In this document: positions 11,771 to 25,812 of the stretch, piece by piece
Numbering within the stretch: the stretch's first letter is position 1
Layout: every line of letters begins with the position of its first letter
Assembly: GCA_022113835.1 (NCBI GenBank)
Contig: JAILWY010000009.1
Location: 4,811,501 to 4,875,500 of the forward strand
From: Atopsyche davidsoni
Lineage: Eukaryota; Arthropoda; Insecta; Trichoptera; Hydrobiosidae
Direction of reading: 5' to 3'
Length of the DNA stretch: 64,000 nt
Made by a program: the position numbers and the translations under genes
Notes under the pieces: generated by a model
Database searches by the model: none
What the model was told of the DNA's origin: nothing
What the model saw: the letters and a program-made list of their open reading frames with translations, nothing else

Positions 11771-11838
<68 letters not shown>
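11764..11838. repeat. (TA)n microsatellite
   Basis: A nearly pure TA dinucleotide tract of about 75 bases, broken once by TG near 11785. The tyrosine/isoleucine-rich frames over it are products of the repeat. Confidence 0.95.
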
Positions 11839-11839
<1 letters not shown>

Positions 11840-11841
<2 letters not shown>

Positions 11842-14800
11842 TGTGTTTGGTGGCGTGTGCAACGGTATTTTGCGTATTACTGAAGGTTTATCTCTTGCCC
11901 TCTATCAGGAGTTACTAGAGAGAAGGTCAATAAAAAATCTATACTTAAGAGTAACGGTGTAGTGGTAAAGTAGTGACGAATGATATTTGTATCGAAGGTT
12001 GTTGAAAGTCACCCTTAATTTATTTTATTTCTGTATAGATCATTTAAGATTTACTTAAATAATCTTCTTAATAAAACAGAAAATATTTTTTAACATATAT
12101 TAGCTGATATCTAGGTTGTCTTATATTCAAAGTAATATTTCGTTTTTTAATAAAAACCTTGGAAATGTTAGTATCCTATATGTTTTTTGTCAAAAAAATT
12201 GCACACGTTCGTGATTATGTATAATGTGTGAACTTCTGTCTTTATCGTTATGGAAAGAATACTATTATAATTAATGTATACTAACTAGTGCAACTCTACA
12301 TAAGAGGTAGCAGCGTGCTATTTATTAAAGTAATAAAACATTTGGTGTTTTTAATTGTGTGTTGAAAGTGTCAAGTTTGAATGTTATGATATAATGATGA
12401 TGCATTAACAATTAACGTGTATAAGTATATTCAAATATTTGTGTGATCCACTGTATTTATTTTCAATTGGATCAAATCATAGTTAAAAAAATTACTTGCA
12501 ACTCCTAAAGCAATATTAAAGAAATCTCTTTTACTAAAAATATGTTCACCCTTTCATTTTCTGCACAGCTGTTCTGAATGGAGACCAAAAGGGAAGCTTT
12601 TGATACTTATTGCCTTCTCATATTACATTGGTATCTTTTGTACTACGATAATTGCTTACGAGCGGGAAGAAATACTACGCTATCTGTTCTTTATTTTTAG
12701 TTATTAAATACCGTTTGATAGATATGTATCAAAGTAACTGCTAAGTCCTTTGCAGAGTCAATAATTCAAGAAACAAATCTGCTTTCTAGCCAGCTAACAA
12801 GATCGCTTTGTATTTTCGCGTCAGATTAATTTCGACGTTCAAATTTATTGCCGACTTTCAAGAGCGCTTATCGCAAACGTCGGCTCGATAATAATTTCTG
12901 AACCAATAAGTATTATTAAGGAGAACGAAATCGATTGAGATTCAAGTGCCAGGGAAAATTAGCAGCTGCTGTAGAACTGAAAGTATCGGCGAGCTGGACA
13001 CCTCAGTCTTCCAAAACACAACTACTCTACGGAATTCACCGGACGTTGACGAGCAATCCCAAATGCTTGATGTCACTTTTGTTAAATTTTTCACTGTAGG
13101 GTCCATAAAAGTAGTGTACTTTTGCAATATCATCAACACAAAAATTATTTAGCTTCATTGATTTTTTGACTACTTGACTTCATTGAAAAACATGAATATT
13201 ATGCTATGGTATATTTTAGGTTATAAATTAACAATCTAGTATATATTTTTAATTTATTCCACTTATTACACTCATGTGTTTAAGATAATTATATTTAGAT
13301 TTGTTAATATGAGACCTTTTTCATACTACTGTAGAATAAAACTAAAATATACAGTTATAGTATATTTAGTCTCTGTCAAAGAATGTACACCTCGTACAAC
13401 AGAATCAATCTATTTGATAGCACCATCGCGTGTTTTGATTTAAAGATAGCTGTAAATTTATCATATTTTTGACGTGAATCCGAGATTTAATTAATAGCTT
13501 AATAAAACTGATTATTTAAAAATTAATAACTGGAGACTTCCATGTACAGCGATATATCTCTTTGGGCCATATACGGAAATTGAGCATTAATCAGGTAGTT
13601 GAATATTCATGGCTTAGATATCCCAGAGACACGCTCTTGATTTTACAAATGTCTAGAAATTTCATTCAGAAACCTCACATATGCGTACGTAATATGCGGG
13701 CATCTCGTACTTTGAAATAAAAAAGTTATAAATTATGACTATTAAAATGATTAAGAGTTTCCTAAATATTGTTGGTGAGGACTACATTTTTGAATCGACT
13801 CTGACTAAGCCCTCAAAAGCGATAGTGCTTTTTTACAAAAAAATAAACATGAATGAATGATGCAGCGAAAATATGAAATATTAATTATATTTTTGAAACA
13901 TTATATATCAATATTTATTTTTAAAAAAAATCGTTAGTACGTCGATATAAAAGTACGCATGTTTATTTAATAATACTTATGTTCATACTGTCTGCAAATA
14001 TTGTATTAATTTGTAAATAAGATTAAAATGTTTTATGGCAGGTTTTCGCTTCGATCGCTCGCAATTTCGAAACGATATTTCAAACGATATTTTGCGAAGT
14101 CCGTGATTATGTACTCCGAGTATATCGACTCCCCGAGTACTCGAGCACGACCGTCGATCATTTCTCTCCAGTTCGACGGTCAATTTAGTTCCGCTGGATT
14201 CTTCCCATTTCGCGAATCCGAAAGTGCAAGTCAAAATAAACAATAGACCGATGCTGCAGGTACTTCCTTATCACCCTGTATCTGCAATTCAATTCACTCC
14301 GTCCCACGGCGCAAGGTACACAAAACTTTCTAAATCCTTTGCAATATTGCCGTATTGAATATTTTTGATGAGATTGTAAACGAGAAATAATAATAAAAAA
14401 TAAAAAAAACGAACGACGATGTCTTGTCAGAAGAAGTCACTGTTGTGAATCTATCTGGATTTTGTGATAAATATTTAATAGAGGAAGTAAAACTTTTCTT
14501 TTTACGCTTGAAAATAAAAGCATATTTTATACAAATACTGAATCAATTATATAATGCTAACGATATTTAAAAATAATATGTTACAGTTTCAAATTCAACA
14601 TCTACATTCTTTTCAACTAACCATTTTGACATGGCAATTAACTTCGAATTTATTGAAACTATTTTTTCTATCGTTTTATACAATGTATTATTATTAAAAA
14701 TACATTAAGTGATATTAGAATCGAAGTATTTCTATTACATTGACTGCATGGTTTATATATTAAGGAGACTTCGAAAGTAAACATTTGTTTTATTTTGTCA

Positions 14801-17743
14801 AAATGATAAAAAATCTATAATCTAAAAAAATGTCAAGTATAGACTTACAGCTATTCAATTTATACAAAGCCCATAATCATGGATTGACAAGAAAGCCATA
14901 AATTAAATTGCAGACATTCAAGCTAACAGTTTACGTTTATTATTCATAAATTTTAAATTTTGAGGTTAAACATAAATGTTTTGTGTAAAGTTCAGCTAAA
15001 AGACAAAAAAAATCGTATTTTATATATGTGACTACAAACTATTGATTGAAACAATGTATACAATGATTTGCTGTTACTTTTTCATGACAAAATTTAACTT
15101 TTTTTATGGAAGTGTTTATATTCACTTCAAACAAACAGTACTGCTCTTGAAATTATTTACATTTTATGTTAGCATTCTTTTTTATTAGTGAAACATACGT
15201 TGTATTTTTGTTTTTTTTATGTGATGCTCGAGAGCAGTGAGAGTAAAATATTAAACCAATCGTTTTGATTCACCTTAATACGTATTATACTTAACGTTGT
15301 CACACACAAGTATTCAGTATATTAGAAACATCTTCGTATTGCACACGCTTGGCTAAAATATTTTAATAGCATTCAATTTTATAACTTTTCAGCAGCCAAA
15401 TAAAGTAAACTTTCGCAAAAAAAACAAGCACGGGCTTTCAAATGGCATAATTTATTAACACGGCGATAAAAAAATGTTTACAAAAACCAGAACGCCTATA
15501 AAATGGAGTAGCAACACTAATTTACGAATTCTGCGTCTTTATTGCCGCCGTTAATTCAGATTTATCGATCTGAATTTAATTTTTGTCTATTAAACGTTTT
15601 TTAATGTCGCTGACTTTTCGAGCGGATACGTCGCGACGTTTCGAAAGGAAGACGGTGTCCACTCCCACGGTGTCTGCGCCCCCGCCCCGGGAGCCCCGAG
15701 CGCCAAGGTCACACCAAACACTCTCTAGCCATGAATGAGACATGGGATTTTCTTTCATATTTTTGGCTGTTTTATGCTTTATTGTCAGAAGTGCGTCGCG
15801 GGCGAGCCGGGCGGGAGAAATCAGTCTGGGAGAAACTCTGAAACTGAACAATGGACCTTAAACTATTATTGCATATTAATCCGGTCGATTGTTCACAAAA
15901 AAAAATCTGTCGAGTTACAAGATGTACTTTATTTTCTGTACCTGATATCCCAATAAAAAAAAATCTGGCCCTTTGATACTTTGCGGTTGAAACCGGTTTA
16001 AAAACTTGATTTACTCATTGTTTGGCTGACAACTTTATTGTATATATCTTAATTTCACTTTACTTGCATCCAATGCTATCGATCAATAAATTTCACTTCA
16101 ATTATAATTATTTTACAAGAACATTTCTTTTTTTTTTTCAACGCTGTCACTGTGTGTTAAAAAAAACCGTATATTTTTTACAAAATAATCGGCTTTTTCT
16201 TGTATATTAATACTGTTACGTGAATTGCGGAAACGGGACTATATAATTATACCAAACTTCAAATAATTGAATGTTTAGCAAATTTCATTATTCTGCGGTA
16301 GTTCCGAATCGGTTACGCCCGAAAATGTGTTGTAATAATCTTTCATAAACAAAACGAAAACTTTGCACGCAAACAACTTAATTAGCAAGATCAATTTCAT
16401 ACCACCGATGGCAAATAAAACATCAATTTTATTTCGGAATAAATTTCAAAACGACAAAAATACATTATGGACATTGCGTAATAACTTTCCATTTCGCTCA
16501 AAACCAAAACCATTTAAATTAGTGCAATTTCGTCGGGTTTTATTATTTCTTCGCTTTTAACACAAATTCACGATGCGTAACCATGTCGTAATTAAAAATG
16601 ACAGTTCACGCTTCCAAGATGGCTTCGGCAGCTCGAAATCCGTATCTCGGTCCGCCGACGCATTGGCAGATTAATCTGTTGCAGGCTTTGTTTTTTTTTC
16701 CCCTCATTCACTTTCGTTTCGATTAAGAAACCGTATAATGGCGACCGTCGCTTCCCACGACGACCGCATGTATTGTCGCGCGAGCCTTCACTGTCAAAAA
16801 CCGCGTTTCAATTATATCTAAATTGTAGATAATAAAATCAATGACAGACAATAAGTAGCACGTCTGTCGGCGTGAAATCGATCGACATTTTGTTGGATCC
16901 GTGTGCATTTTTTTGTTCCTGGGCACGTCTGAAATGTCTATTGAATATAAACATGCCTACGCTCGGCGGACTCTCGAGAGTACAGTTAATAAAATTGTAG
17001 AACCGTTCATCGTGAATAGAATCATTAATGAACATATTGAAACAGACAAGCTATAGGCTAAAACCTGAAGCTATTGAAAATTTTGATTTGGCATTTCAAT
17101 ACTTTTGAATAGTATTCAGATCGTATATAAGAATATTTCTATTTAAGTCCAAGTGGTGATTTCTCACCCTCTCACTGACAAACGTTGTGTAAGTTAGAAC
17201 AATAATATTCGATGTCTTTTATAATAATCAAGAACTCTATTTCAATGTTCAAATGCGTATTGGGCAAGGGATTGCATATTTGAGTCATTATAAAAACAGA
17301 CAAACACGTATTACACGTAGAGGTTTTATATGTAATCAAAGTAAAATATGCAAAGTAATCACTTGTTAACTCTAAATGGAAGTATTAACTAACTATTTGT
17401 GGCTGCTAATATTCAAGTGAATCTCTCTAGAGTTTACCTAATATACAAATTCCTTGATTTTTAAATTGTTGGAAAACTCTTTAGATTGTAATTACACTAC
17501 GAGGATTTATAGTTTTTTAGAGGTAAGTTGCTTGTTTATACTTATTTGTGACAATAGTTCAATAAAAGTGAAGGCTGTTTTTATACTAACACGAGTGTTA
17601 CATTCACTACATCAACGATAATCACCACCCTAGCAACAGCTCCAATAATCTAGATTGATATTTATTTTCAACATGCCCGTCAATTACTCTCAGTTCAGCC
17701 TTAGGTTAAGAAATCAATTTAAAAAAAGTCTCCTACCCCTTAC
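11840..17743. other. AT-rich stretch; two GC-richer patches, no supportable gene
   Basis: Mostly AT-rich. About 15620-15850 is GC-richer and open on the minus strand (15576-15851) without a known domain. Part of it shares AGCCCCGAGCG and AACACTCTC, in the same order, with 33633-33670. About 16610-16990 is also GC-richer but has no clear frame. These could be conserved non-coding DNA or old repeats. Confidence 0.4.
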
Positions 17744-17890
17744 CTGTAGTAAAACTAATGACATTCACCATCACGAGCAGATAATTAAGTTTTCCGAGTT
17801 GTTGTCCTTTCTTTTGATTTAATTTGACCCAATCCCCCGGGGTGTTTGCGTTGGCGCGGACCGCACCGTCTCTCCCATAACGCCTAATGC
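17744..17890 (-). CDS. Possible exon ending at a consensus donor (unidentified)
   Basis: The minus strand has a donor ACAG followed by GTAAGG, with a frame open upstream of it for roughly 45 codons. It contains GDWVKLNQKKGQQLGKL and an internal ATG at 17771, and ends in phase 1. Phase 1 is also the phase of the signal-peptide exon at 45.5 kb, so the two could be alternative first exons, but this is only inference. The upstream GC-rich half (about 17830-17890) differs from its surroundings and could be repeat-derived. No acceptor with a good polypyrimidine tract was seen. Confidence 0.2.
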
Positions 17891-17899
17891 CCGGTTATT

Positions 17900-20800
17900 A
17901 AATTTCAATCTACTGTAGCTGCAAGCCTCAAATCCATTCAATAAAATCAAAAGATCCAAATTTACGTACCGCAAACTTTATTAAATATAATTTAATTATA
18001 AGCAATGCAATTGTGACTTTAGAAATTGTCGCATTTAATCATGGAAATATTTTTAGCAATTATTATTTAACGCTTTATGGGTGGTGATAAAAGAGATACT
18101 GTAATTGTACCATTAAAAAATTGTATGATTGAAAATATATTTAAATTATTTAAGAGGCAATAGACATAGTCATACATAACCTATTCATTATTTTTAAGGA
18201 AAAAATAAAGAGTGAACAGTTTAAAACAACAAATACAAGTACGCCTTGTTGCATTCTTTTTGCGTATTTTGTTAAATAATAACTTAAGAGTATTCGGATG
18301 ATAAAACCAATATTTTTTTTAATTTAAAACTCCTTTTTTCCATTTCGAAAAATCTTCACTTTTTGTTGCAATGAATTATATGAATCAATTCTGTGTTGTT
18401 TGCGCTCGAGAAGATTTGCGTAGAAAGTTCCACAGGTAGGCGTAGGAACCTTCAGTGGAGAGGTCTGGGAAATTGCAGGTGTTTTATGCGGAAATTTCCG
18501 GACGGCGACTTGCAGTTACTTAATAAAGACCCACAGAAGCCTGACAGGCCCAATCGATCACTCGCCTTTAACTTTTTGCCCATTAGCTCGTTTACAAGAC
18601 ACCTCAACACCCTATTTTCTTTTCGAAATCCTGACGTAAAAACTATTAATTATATTAAATAGAACCGGATTTCTTGCCGATATAAACAAAACGACTTAAC
18701 ATAGGTACGTCCCTGGTTATTCAGTTTTTTTTTCCTTTTTGTAATTAACAGAATCTATTATATACCTGAGACAATCTCTGAAAAAGTTTTAATTAATCAA
18801 AAACTAGAGTCAGTTCTTGAATGAATCTAAATTCGTTACAAAAAATGTTTTTCTTCATTTGGTACACGGTTTTTATGCGGGTTCATTGTTCGAGCTCAAA
18901 GTGAGGTATTGTTTAGCTGTTTTTTTTTGTTTCAAATACCATTTAAGTATTACAAAATACCATATGTAATTAACATATGCCTCATTCTTATAATAACCTT
19001 TCTTTTTATCTTTTATTCAATGCCATTAACTTTTATCTTCATCTGACAAATAATATTGTTTTATAAGCCGCCTAACCATTCATCATAATCAGACAGAGAA
19101 GAACCATTTGATGTGATTGGCAATGATATATGACCGTTTAATCCTTGACTGTTTGTTACAATTCTCCGTACACTTCTTGATACTAACTGAATACATAATT
19201 CGCCAGCGACTCGTTAGTGTGAAATTTCTTATACGTGTTTCCTCATATTATTTTCACATTACCAAAAGTAGAAGTGACTTTTAATCGGTAAAAGTGTAAG
19301 AGTGTTTAAGCGGGAAGAAAAATCGCTTATAAATTTTGAATTTGCATTTTTTTTACTAGACGTCCATTCTTCGGCGTCGTCGGCTTCAAGTCTGTGTATT
19401 TTGGCAGAAATCGAAAGTAGCGCTTGTCATACTTGTATGACACTCTGTATTGGGGTCAATACCTAACACAAGTTCACAATAAAACTACGCAAATAACCTG
19501 AATACCACTGTTTAATACATCTTTATGTAGGTTGACAATGTAATTGTGGTCAACGTAAAAAAATAACGATTGAATTTAACTGGACATTTATGATTGACAT
19601 AGATTTCAATACCAATAATTATAACTGAAATGTAAACAGTTTAAATTACTGATAACTTTTATAAATATCAATTGTAAATCGATCAGACATCATTAATAAT
19701 TCAGTCAAAATAATTTTGTATACAAAATAAAAAAGTGATATACCATATAAATATAATCAGTACCATTTTTTCTATTATTTTTTGTGGATATATTTCTTTA
19801 AAAAATATATATATATTAAGATGAAATCTGGATTTTGGTACAGGTTATTTATAATATATTTTTTTAAGCACTGTATTCATTACTGAATTTAGGCTTTTTC
19901 TTATATAATTTCTCAACACCGTCTTTACAAAAAGTAGGAATCCCAGTTTTTTACATTTATTATAATTATTTGTAAACATTATATTTTATGTAATGTTATT
20001 TGGTAATTTTCGATTGATAATAATTTTGAAAAAATATTTCATTTTTTAATCCTTTAATAATCACTAAATAAAAAGAATATCATAGCCACCTGCCACGCTT
20101 GCATACATATACGGTACTATTAAAAAATTAAACACCAAAGACTGCTTTTCATAAAAGTCAATACAGGTTACGAAACGTCCTTATTCAATAAAACGACTTC
20201 ATTAGCAAATCAGCAGTAGCTCGAATATAAATTTATAACATGTCTAATCCAAATGATTTAAGTTTCCTTGGAAACCTTCAAACTGTTAATAAACCCACAA
20301 TATTTAAAACAGTGCAATTAATTACAATACGCCTATAAATAAAAGAGCAAGTCAAAATACATAATTTGGCAACGGTTAACCTATGAAAGCGTTTCCCAAT
20401 GTTTGACAGAGCGTAAATGTCACGTGCGATGGATGCTCCTTGTGAAGTATGATTCAATCCCCAAATTGATAATTATCTCCTGAAGTCTTAATATCCACCA
20501 GAACTAAAGCACTGTCCGGGATATGTGGGCTAACAGCCTCACGACTCACGACAAGCCAATCACGACCTGAGCCGCTGTTGTATTCACGAGTAACTATTTT
20601 ATTCACTATCTCACGTCCATTATTGAAAGTTGACCATGCGAAGAAAACTAGATCTAAATAATTGCCTTCGGGTTTTTCGTTTTATTTTATAATTAAAATA
20701 AAATAAATCTGAGTTAAATTTTTTTAATAAAAATTAATAAATTGCAACAAACATTCAAAGCGAGAAATCTTAAGTTTTATTTTGTATTGTTTGAAGCTGT

Positions 20801-22600
20801 TTCATATAAATTTATACTAGAATAAACGTCTTTTATCATTTTAATAAATAAAAATAAATACTTTCTAAGTAGGTTATGCAACTCGACGACATTGTAATCG
20901 TCTACAAGCTTTAATATTTTTTCTGTTTATAAAAGTCTTTTGTTGTATTTTTATTACATAAGTAAGCATATCAACCATACATCTAGATTTTTTTAATAGC
21001 AATATACTTTAAGGTTGCCAGTCATAATGGCAACCTTAAATAGATCGTGTCTTGTAAAATTTTGCGGTTTTTATTTTATTGCAAATATATATCGTGTAAT
21101 CAGATAGTCCGGCTGAGAAGCGCAATAATTACTTGCAGATAAGGTTATGATTTAATAGGGTCTAGATTCGTAATTTCATATAAATCGTCACGCCAAGCTG
21201 TGAGAAAACCACATGGAAATTAGGTTCGGATTATATCTTCGAATCGTGGCCCAATTGACATTATAACAGCCCAACCAAAATAGCACGAGAAATTTATCAC
21301 AAGATATTTCTTAACGCCTTTGAAATGTAATCAGCAAAATAAATTTCGTAGACTTAATAAATTTGCAACCATTAATAATTTCCATTGCTCCGTGATCAAT
21401 TAGTTAATATAATACTAAATCTTCAGTTAGCAATGACTCACCTTTGGAACTCTGACCTCTTACATCATATTGGCAATACGCAATGGTGATGAGAGAAATA
21501 ATAAAAAATAGCTATTGCCTGCCGACGTACTTTGTGAACAGATAAATGCGCTTCTAGAAATGTCACATCACTCAAGATCAAGCAACGACCCATGAAAACA
21601 TTTAACACAATTTTATTTTTATACTAGCTTCGAAATAAGCCTTAACATCTCTTGAATCGAAATTCCGTTAGTATCGTGATGTTCACGATCTTGTTAATTC
21701 ATTTATTCAGTGTTCCCTTTGAGAAATATATATATTTTTAAATATTGCTTCTTTCTCTGTCTAAATGACTTGCATGTCTATTTTATAACAATACATCGAA
21801 TAGACAAGAAAATCTTACAAATCTGTGTCATACTTTGTAGATGTAAAACAAACATTTCATATAATGTATCGATTTGACCCGCTCACACTTTTTACACGCC
21901 CAAAAAAAAAAAAAAAAACTATTCGTGTCAAAGCCTCAAGATGAGTCAATAGCCCTGGCGGCGGAGCGCAAGTCATCGCCGGCAGAGCTCGTAAACACCT
22001 GAAACACGCAGCCTCCGATCATTTGATCTGACCGTTATCGTATTGCGCAAATAAATACGCAAAACCTGTTTTTTAAATACATTATTAGCCATTAACAGCG
22101 ATTCCGAGTGTAATTGCTCGAACCTCAATACAATTCAATGTAGATCTGAAGCGTCGGCATAATTATCGAAGGAGCCTTGCTGTGGCTGTTTTTTTTTTAT
22201 TATAGAGTCCTGCATTGCCACTTCATGCATAATCCATCGGCCGATGTACTCCAAACTTCATTGCTCGTGCCCGCAAAACGTGTATCTGAATTTCCAAGTC
22301 GTGAACGGAGAATTAACTTTATAATATTGAAAATTGATCGTGCCCCCCAATCATGATATTCGATTGATATTTAAGATCGGGCACTCTTACGCAACTCGCG
22401 GAGATTATCCTCTGTTATACGCAGACGTATCGTCTCGTGAAAACGATTTGCGAAACGAAAAACTGCAATAAGAAATCGATGCGAGACGCTGTACGGTTTG
22501 CATCCAGGGACGCTGAATATTTTAAACTCGCAATCGATCCCCTTATATATATATATATATAAATAGTTAAAATAAAAACCTGCCAATCAATCAAAAAGCG
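17900..22600. other. AT-rich stretch without a supportable gene
   Basis: Apart from the hairpin at 21008-21040, nothing can be named. A slightly GC-richer patch at 18400-18600 has an 89-codon plus frame of random composition. Confidence 0.45.
21008..21040. repeat. Short perfect hairpin
   Basis: Arms TTTAAGGTTGCCA and TGGCAACCTTAAA (13 bases each) around a 7-base loop GTCATAA. It may be a small foldback remnant. There is no T-run and no gene next to it to suggest a terminator. Confidence 0.7.
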
Positions 22601-22619
22601 CAATTCGACAATTTAAAAA

Positions 22620-22915
22620 GTCGTTAGGTCTCGTATAAATTTAAATACATCAGAACGAGCGACGAAAGCGCGACTATTTGCGCAATCGCTCGACGCTCGA
22701 GATATTTTTCAATGCCAATCGAACTTCACAAAAAGCGGCGATTCGGATTTGTCAATCGTCAGGAGTTGCAGCTCGTGCCACCTGCGAGCTCCAGCGGCGC
22801 GGGGCTCCAGCACACTTTCAACCAGTCGGAACACTTTTGCTTGAAGATAGAAAGTGACAACTGCGCTGAACTTGGTCGCAGTTCGTCTGGCCGCCAGTGA
22901 CGTCACTGGAAAAAA
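22620..22915. promoter_or_regulatory. Possible promoter region with a full CRE palindrome
   Basis: A GC-richer block of about 250 bases begins with a TATA-like TATAAAT (22634) and ends in a 16-base perfect palindrome CCAGTGACGTCACTGG (22894-22909). That palindrome contains TGACGTCA, the binding site of CREB/ATF-type factors. Short frames run on both strands with no domain. The layout fits a promoter or enhancer, but no transcript can be shown. Confidence 0.25.
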
Positions 22916-23161
22916 CGGGACTTTGCCAGTGGTGTGCGTCGTGCCATGCCTTCAATTAAATATACACCGAGCCCATCTAGGTGCTTTTAACGGAGAGCTT
23001 CAAAAAAAAAATTAAAAATTGTTTTGACTGTGCTTACAATGCAGTGTGTGGATATCTCCTAGCATACATAAATTTCTCTATTTTTGTTATTGAGTTGTGT
23101 AGGGTAAAATATGCGTAAAAAAACCTTTGAGAATTTCAACTTCACGTGACCATTATTAAAC

Positions 23162-23181
23162 CTTTCAATACGTATTGAAAG
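23162..23181. repeat. 20-bp perfect palindrome
   Basis: CTTTCAATACGTATTGAAAG is its own reverse complement. No element boundary or gene lies beside it. Confidence 0.6.
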
Positions 23182-24959
23182 TGTGTGATCTAATTTGATT
23201 CATTATTATCAAAGTATTTTATCTTAATTGCATCTTTGAATTTGTAACAATACATGTGTGTTGTAAAATCGCATGTGGTACCTTTATTGCGTCAATGTTT
23301 TATCTATTTATCATCTGAAAGTGTTTAGTGTAGTTTATAATGCTAGTACTTGCTTAAGCTTTTACATAGGTAAAGCATTGTTATAACAGAATCACTTTTC
23401 GATTGAGTCATTTCCTTCACCATTTTGTTTGGAGATTTAATAGACGTTTATTATCCGCTTATACTAGCGTTTATTTATATTACCTTATACGGAGCACATT
23501 GATTCAATTTTTAATTAAATTACACTTTCAACACTTTTTTTTTTATTAACATGTTTGTTATTACGCCAGAGTTGAGTAACGAAATAATACGTATTGTATT
23601 TAAAAAATGCTATTGCATTAATACCCAAAAGCTATAAAGATTTATGTAAAGTAACACATACCTAAATAAATGTGTGGAAATTGCAGTACTCTTGTATGGT
23701 ATTGAGTGTTATTTACTTTTGCTGCTTCTAAAAGTTAATCGATCTATTTTTATTGTTTCATATAAAATAAATTACAGATTGATATTGTGGTTTCATAATA
23801 TTTGCCTTTTACTTTGAATTAAACACAGGGAGTTATTAAAAATGATTCAAATTATTACAACCATGAGACTCAAACTAAGTTTTTTAGTTCGCACAGCAAA
23901 TAGACTCTATATAACTTAAAATAAATATTTTGGTAACAGTAATTTCTTTAAAATACATTTACGTTTTTTTATGTTTAATACTATACGACAAACTAAGCTA
24001 CATGAAAACTTTTTTTTTTTAAATGAATATTATTATATTATTTCTAATAATTGATAAAACAATTTCTGTTACCCTAGTGCTTTCATAAAAGCAGCAAGAA
24101 AGCGACCACACATGTCTTTTATGGGAATATTTATTATGACAACTCTGGCAGTCGTAAGATGCAAATGATAAGACTTCAAAAGTCATATATTCAAATACAA
24201 ATAACATAGCTATATTATATAATTAGTGTTATTATAGTCTACAACAGATACGATCTTCAAAATGTTATACTAATTAGTGAAAATCCGTTCAAGTACACAT
24301 TTATATTCAAATATGCTATAAGTAATCCATTTTAACATTTGTTTTATTATATTTTGTTTTTAGTTTACCACCTCATAATACAATATTTTGGAAAATTGAT
24401 CGACCAAAGTTATCCTTGAAGTGTAATCAAAATAGCAAGAGGGTACTTATTTTTAAAATGTTATCATTTTTCGATTGCCAAAATCAATTTATAAAATAAA
24501 TGTTCTTTATTATATTTTTATTTATTAACAGAGTAAAAGGATTGAGTGTATATTTAATAACTAAAATCATATACTTTTTAATTTTAAAAATCAAAAATGA
24601 TTATATCGTCCATTGCAATAATTTATTATTGAGAAACAATAAATTCAATTACGTTTATTTGCGAAAGCAATTCGGAGAACTGAAATTTGGCACTTGAAAC
24701 GCAAATATTTGATTTGACCTTAATGTAATTTATAACAATACATTTTGCAGCTGAGACATGCGCTATTGCAAGTTTTATTGTACATAAATTTATTTTTTTT
24801 GCTTCAATAATTATGGAGTCGGTATGGGATACTTTTATGGACGCTCGATTTGATTAAATGATTACTTTGGATGGTTATCGTTACACCTGCATTTGCAAGT
24901 TGCATTTTGTAGGCAATGCCTAGAAATACAACATGTGGATCCGTTTTCTACCCATTGAG

Positions 24960-25180
24960 TGTTTTCTATTTCCCCGAGCATGCAGCGGCCGTCTCGCATG
25001 AGAGTGCGGCCGAGCACATGGCGACCAGCGAGGCTTGAGACGCAGACCGGACGGTTTCCTGGCCAGCATCAGTAGAAATCTGCGGCCACTGCCCCACATC
25101 GGGTCCCGGCGAGACTCTTCACACGCCGCTGACTCCGCCGAGGTCTACAGCAGCACGAGAACATCGTCCTAACCTCACCT
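24960..25180. other. GC-rich island ending in TTAGG-like repeats
   Basis: About 200 bases near 60% GC by eye lie in AT-rich DNA. On the minus strand it begins AGGTTAGGTGAGGTTAGG, a motif common at the ends of insect retroelements. No frame carries a domain I recognise. It directly precedes the tandem duplication at 25186, so it may be a retroelement piece. Confidence 0.35.
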
Positions 25181-25185
25181 AACCT

Positions 25186-25812
25186 AGCTTTACCCACGCT
25201 ATTATAATTTCATGGTTAATGATAATGGTTAAATGCTCATACTTATATTTTAAAGGAAGTTAAATTATAAAACCAAAAAGTTTTCATGGCCGCTTTTTAC
25301 TTCATTTTTAAAAACACTCTTCTTCTTCTGATGCCTCTCCTCATAGGAGGTTGGTAGTAATTTCAACGAACATATCTCTATTCTTGGCCAGTCTTACATT
25401 CCGATCTCCAACCACTGACGCAAATTCCGCATACACGTAAACGTCTTTCTTTCAATGCCCTTTTTTCCTTCGATTTTTCCTTGGACAATCAGCTTTACCC
25501 AAGCTATTATAATTTAATGGTTAATGATAGTGGTTAAATGCTCATACTTTGCTGTGTAAGTTAAATTATAAAACCAAATATTTATGCAGCAAAAGTTTTC
25601 AGGGCCGCTTTTAGCTGTTTACTTCATTTCTAAAAACACTCTTCTTCTTCTGATGCCTCTTCTCAAAGGAGGTTGGTGGTAATTTCAACGAACATAACTC
25701 TATCCTTGGCCAGTCTCACATTCCGATCTCCAACCACTGGCGAAAATTCCGCATCCACGTAAACGTCTTTATTCCAATGCCCCTTATTCCTTCGATTTTT
25801 CTTTAGACAATC
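25186..25812. repeat. Tandem duplication, units of about 305 and 322 bp
   Basis: Unit 1 (25186-25490) and unit 2 (25491-25812) match along their length. Each starts AGCTTTACCC, runs through the same AT-rich flank (ATTATAATTT then TGGTTAATGATA) and ends in the same LINE 3' tail up to CAATCAGCT. Because both unique flank and LINE sequence are copied, the LINE was present before the duplication. The 4-base AGCT at both junctions suggests how the ends were joined. Confidence 0.85.
25320..25490 (-). mobile_element. RTE-like LINE 3' tail (duplicated copy)
   Basis: Same 3' terminus as the neighbouring copy, cut off on the 5' side at CAATCAGCT by the tandem-duplication junction. It is a product of the duplication, not a separate insertion. 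It is non-coding. Confidence 0.8.

Noticed and set aside
11697..11962. Tyrosine/isoleucine-rich reading frames
   Set aside because: They read through the TA microsatellite in two frames; low complexity, no gene.
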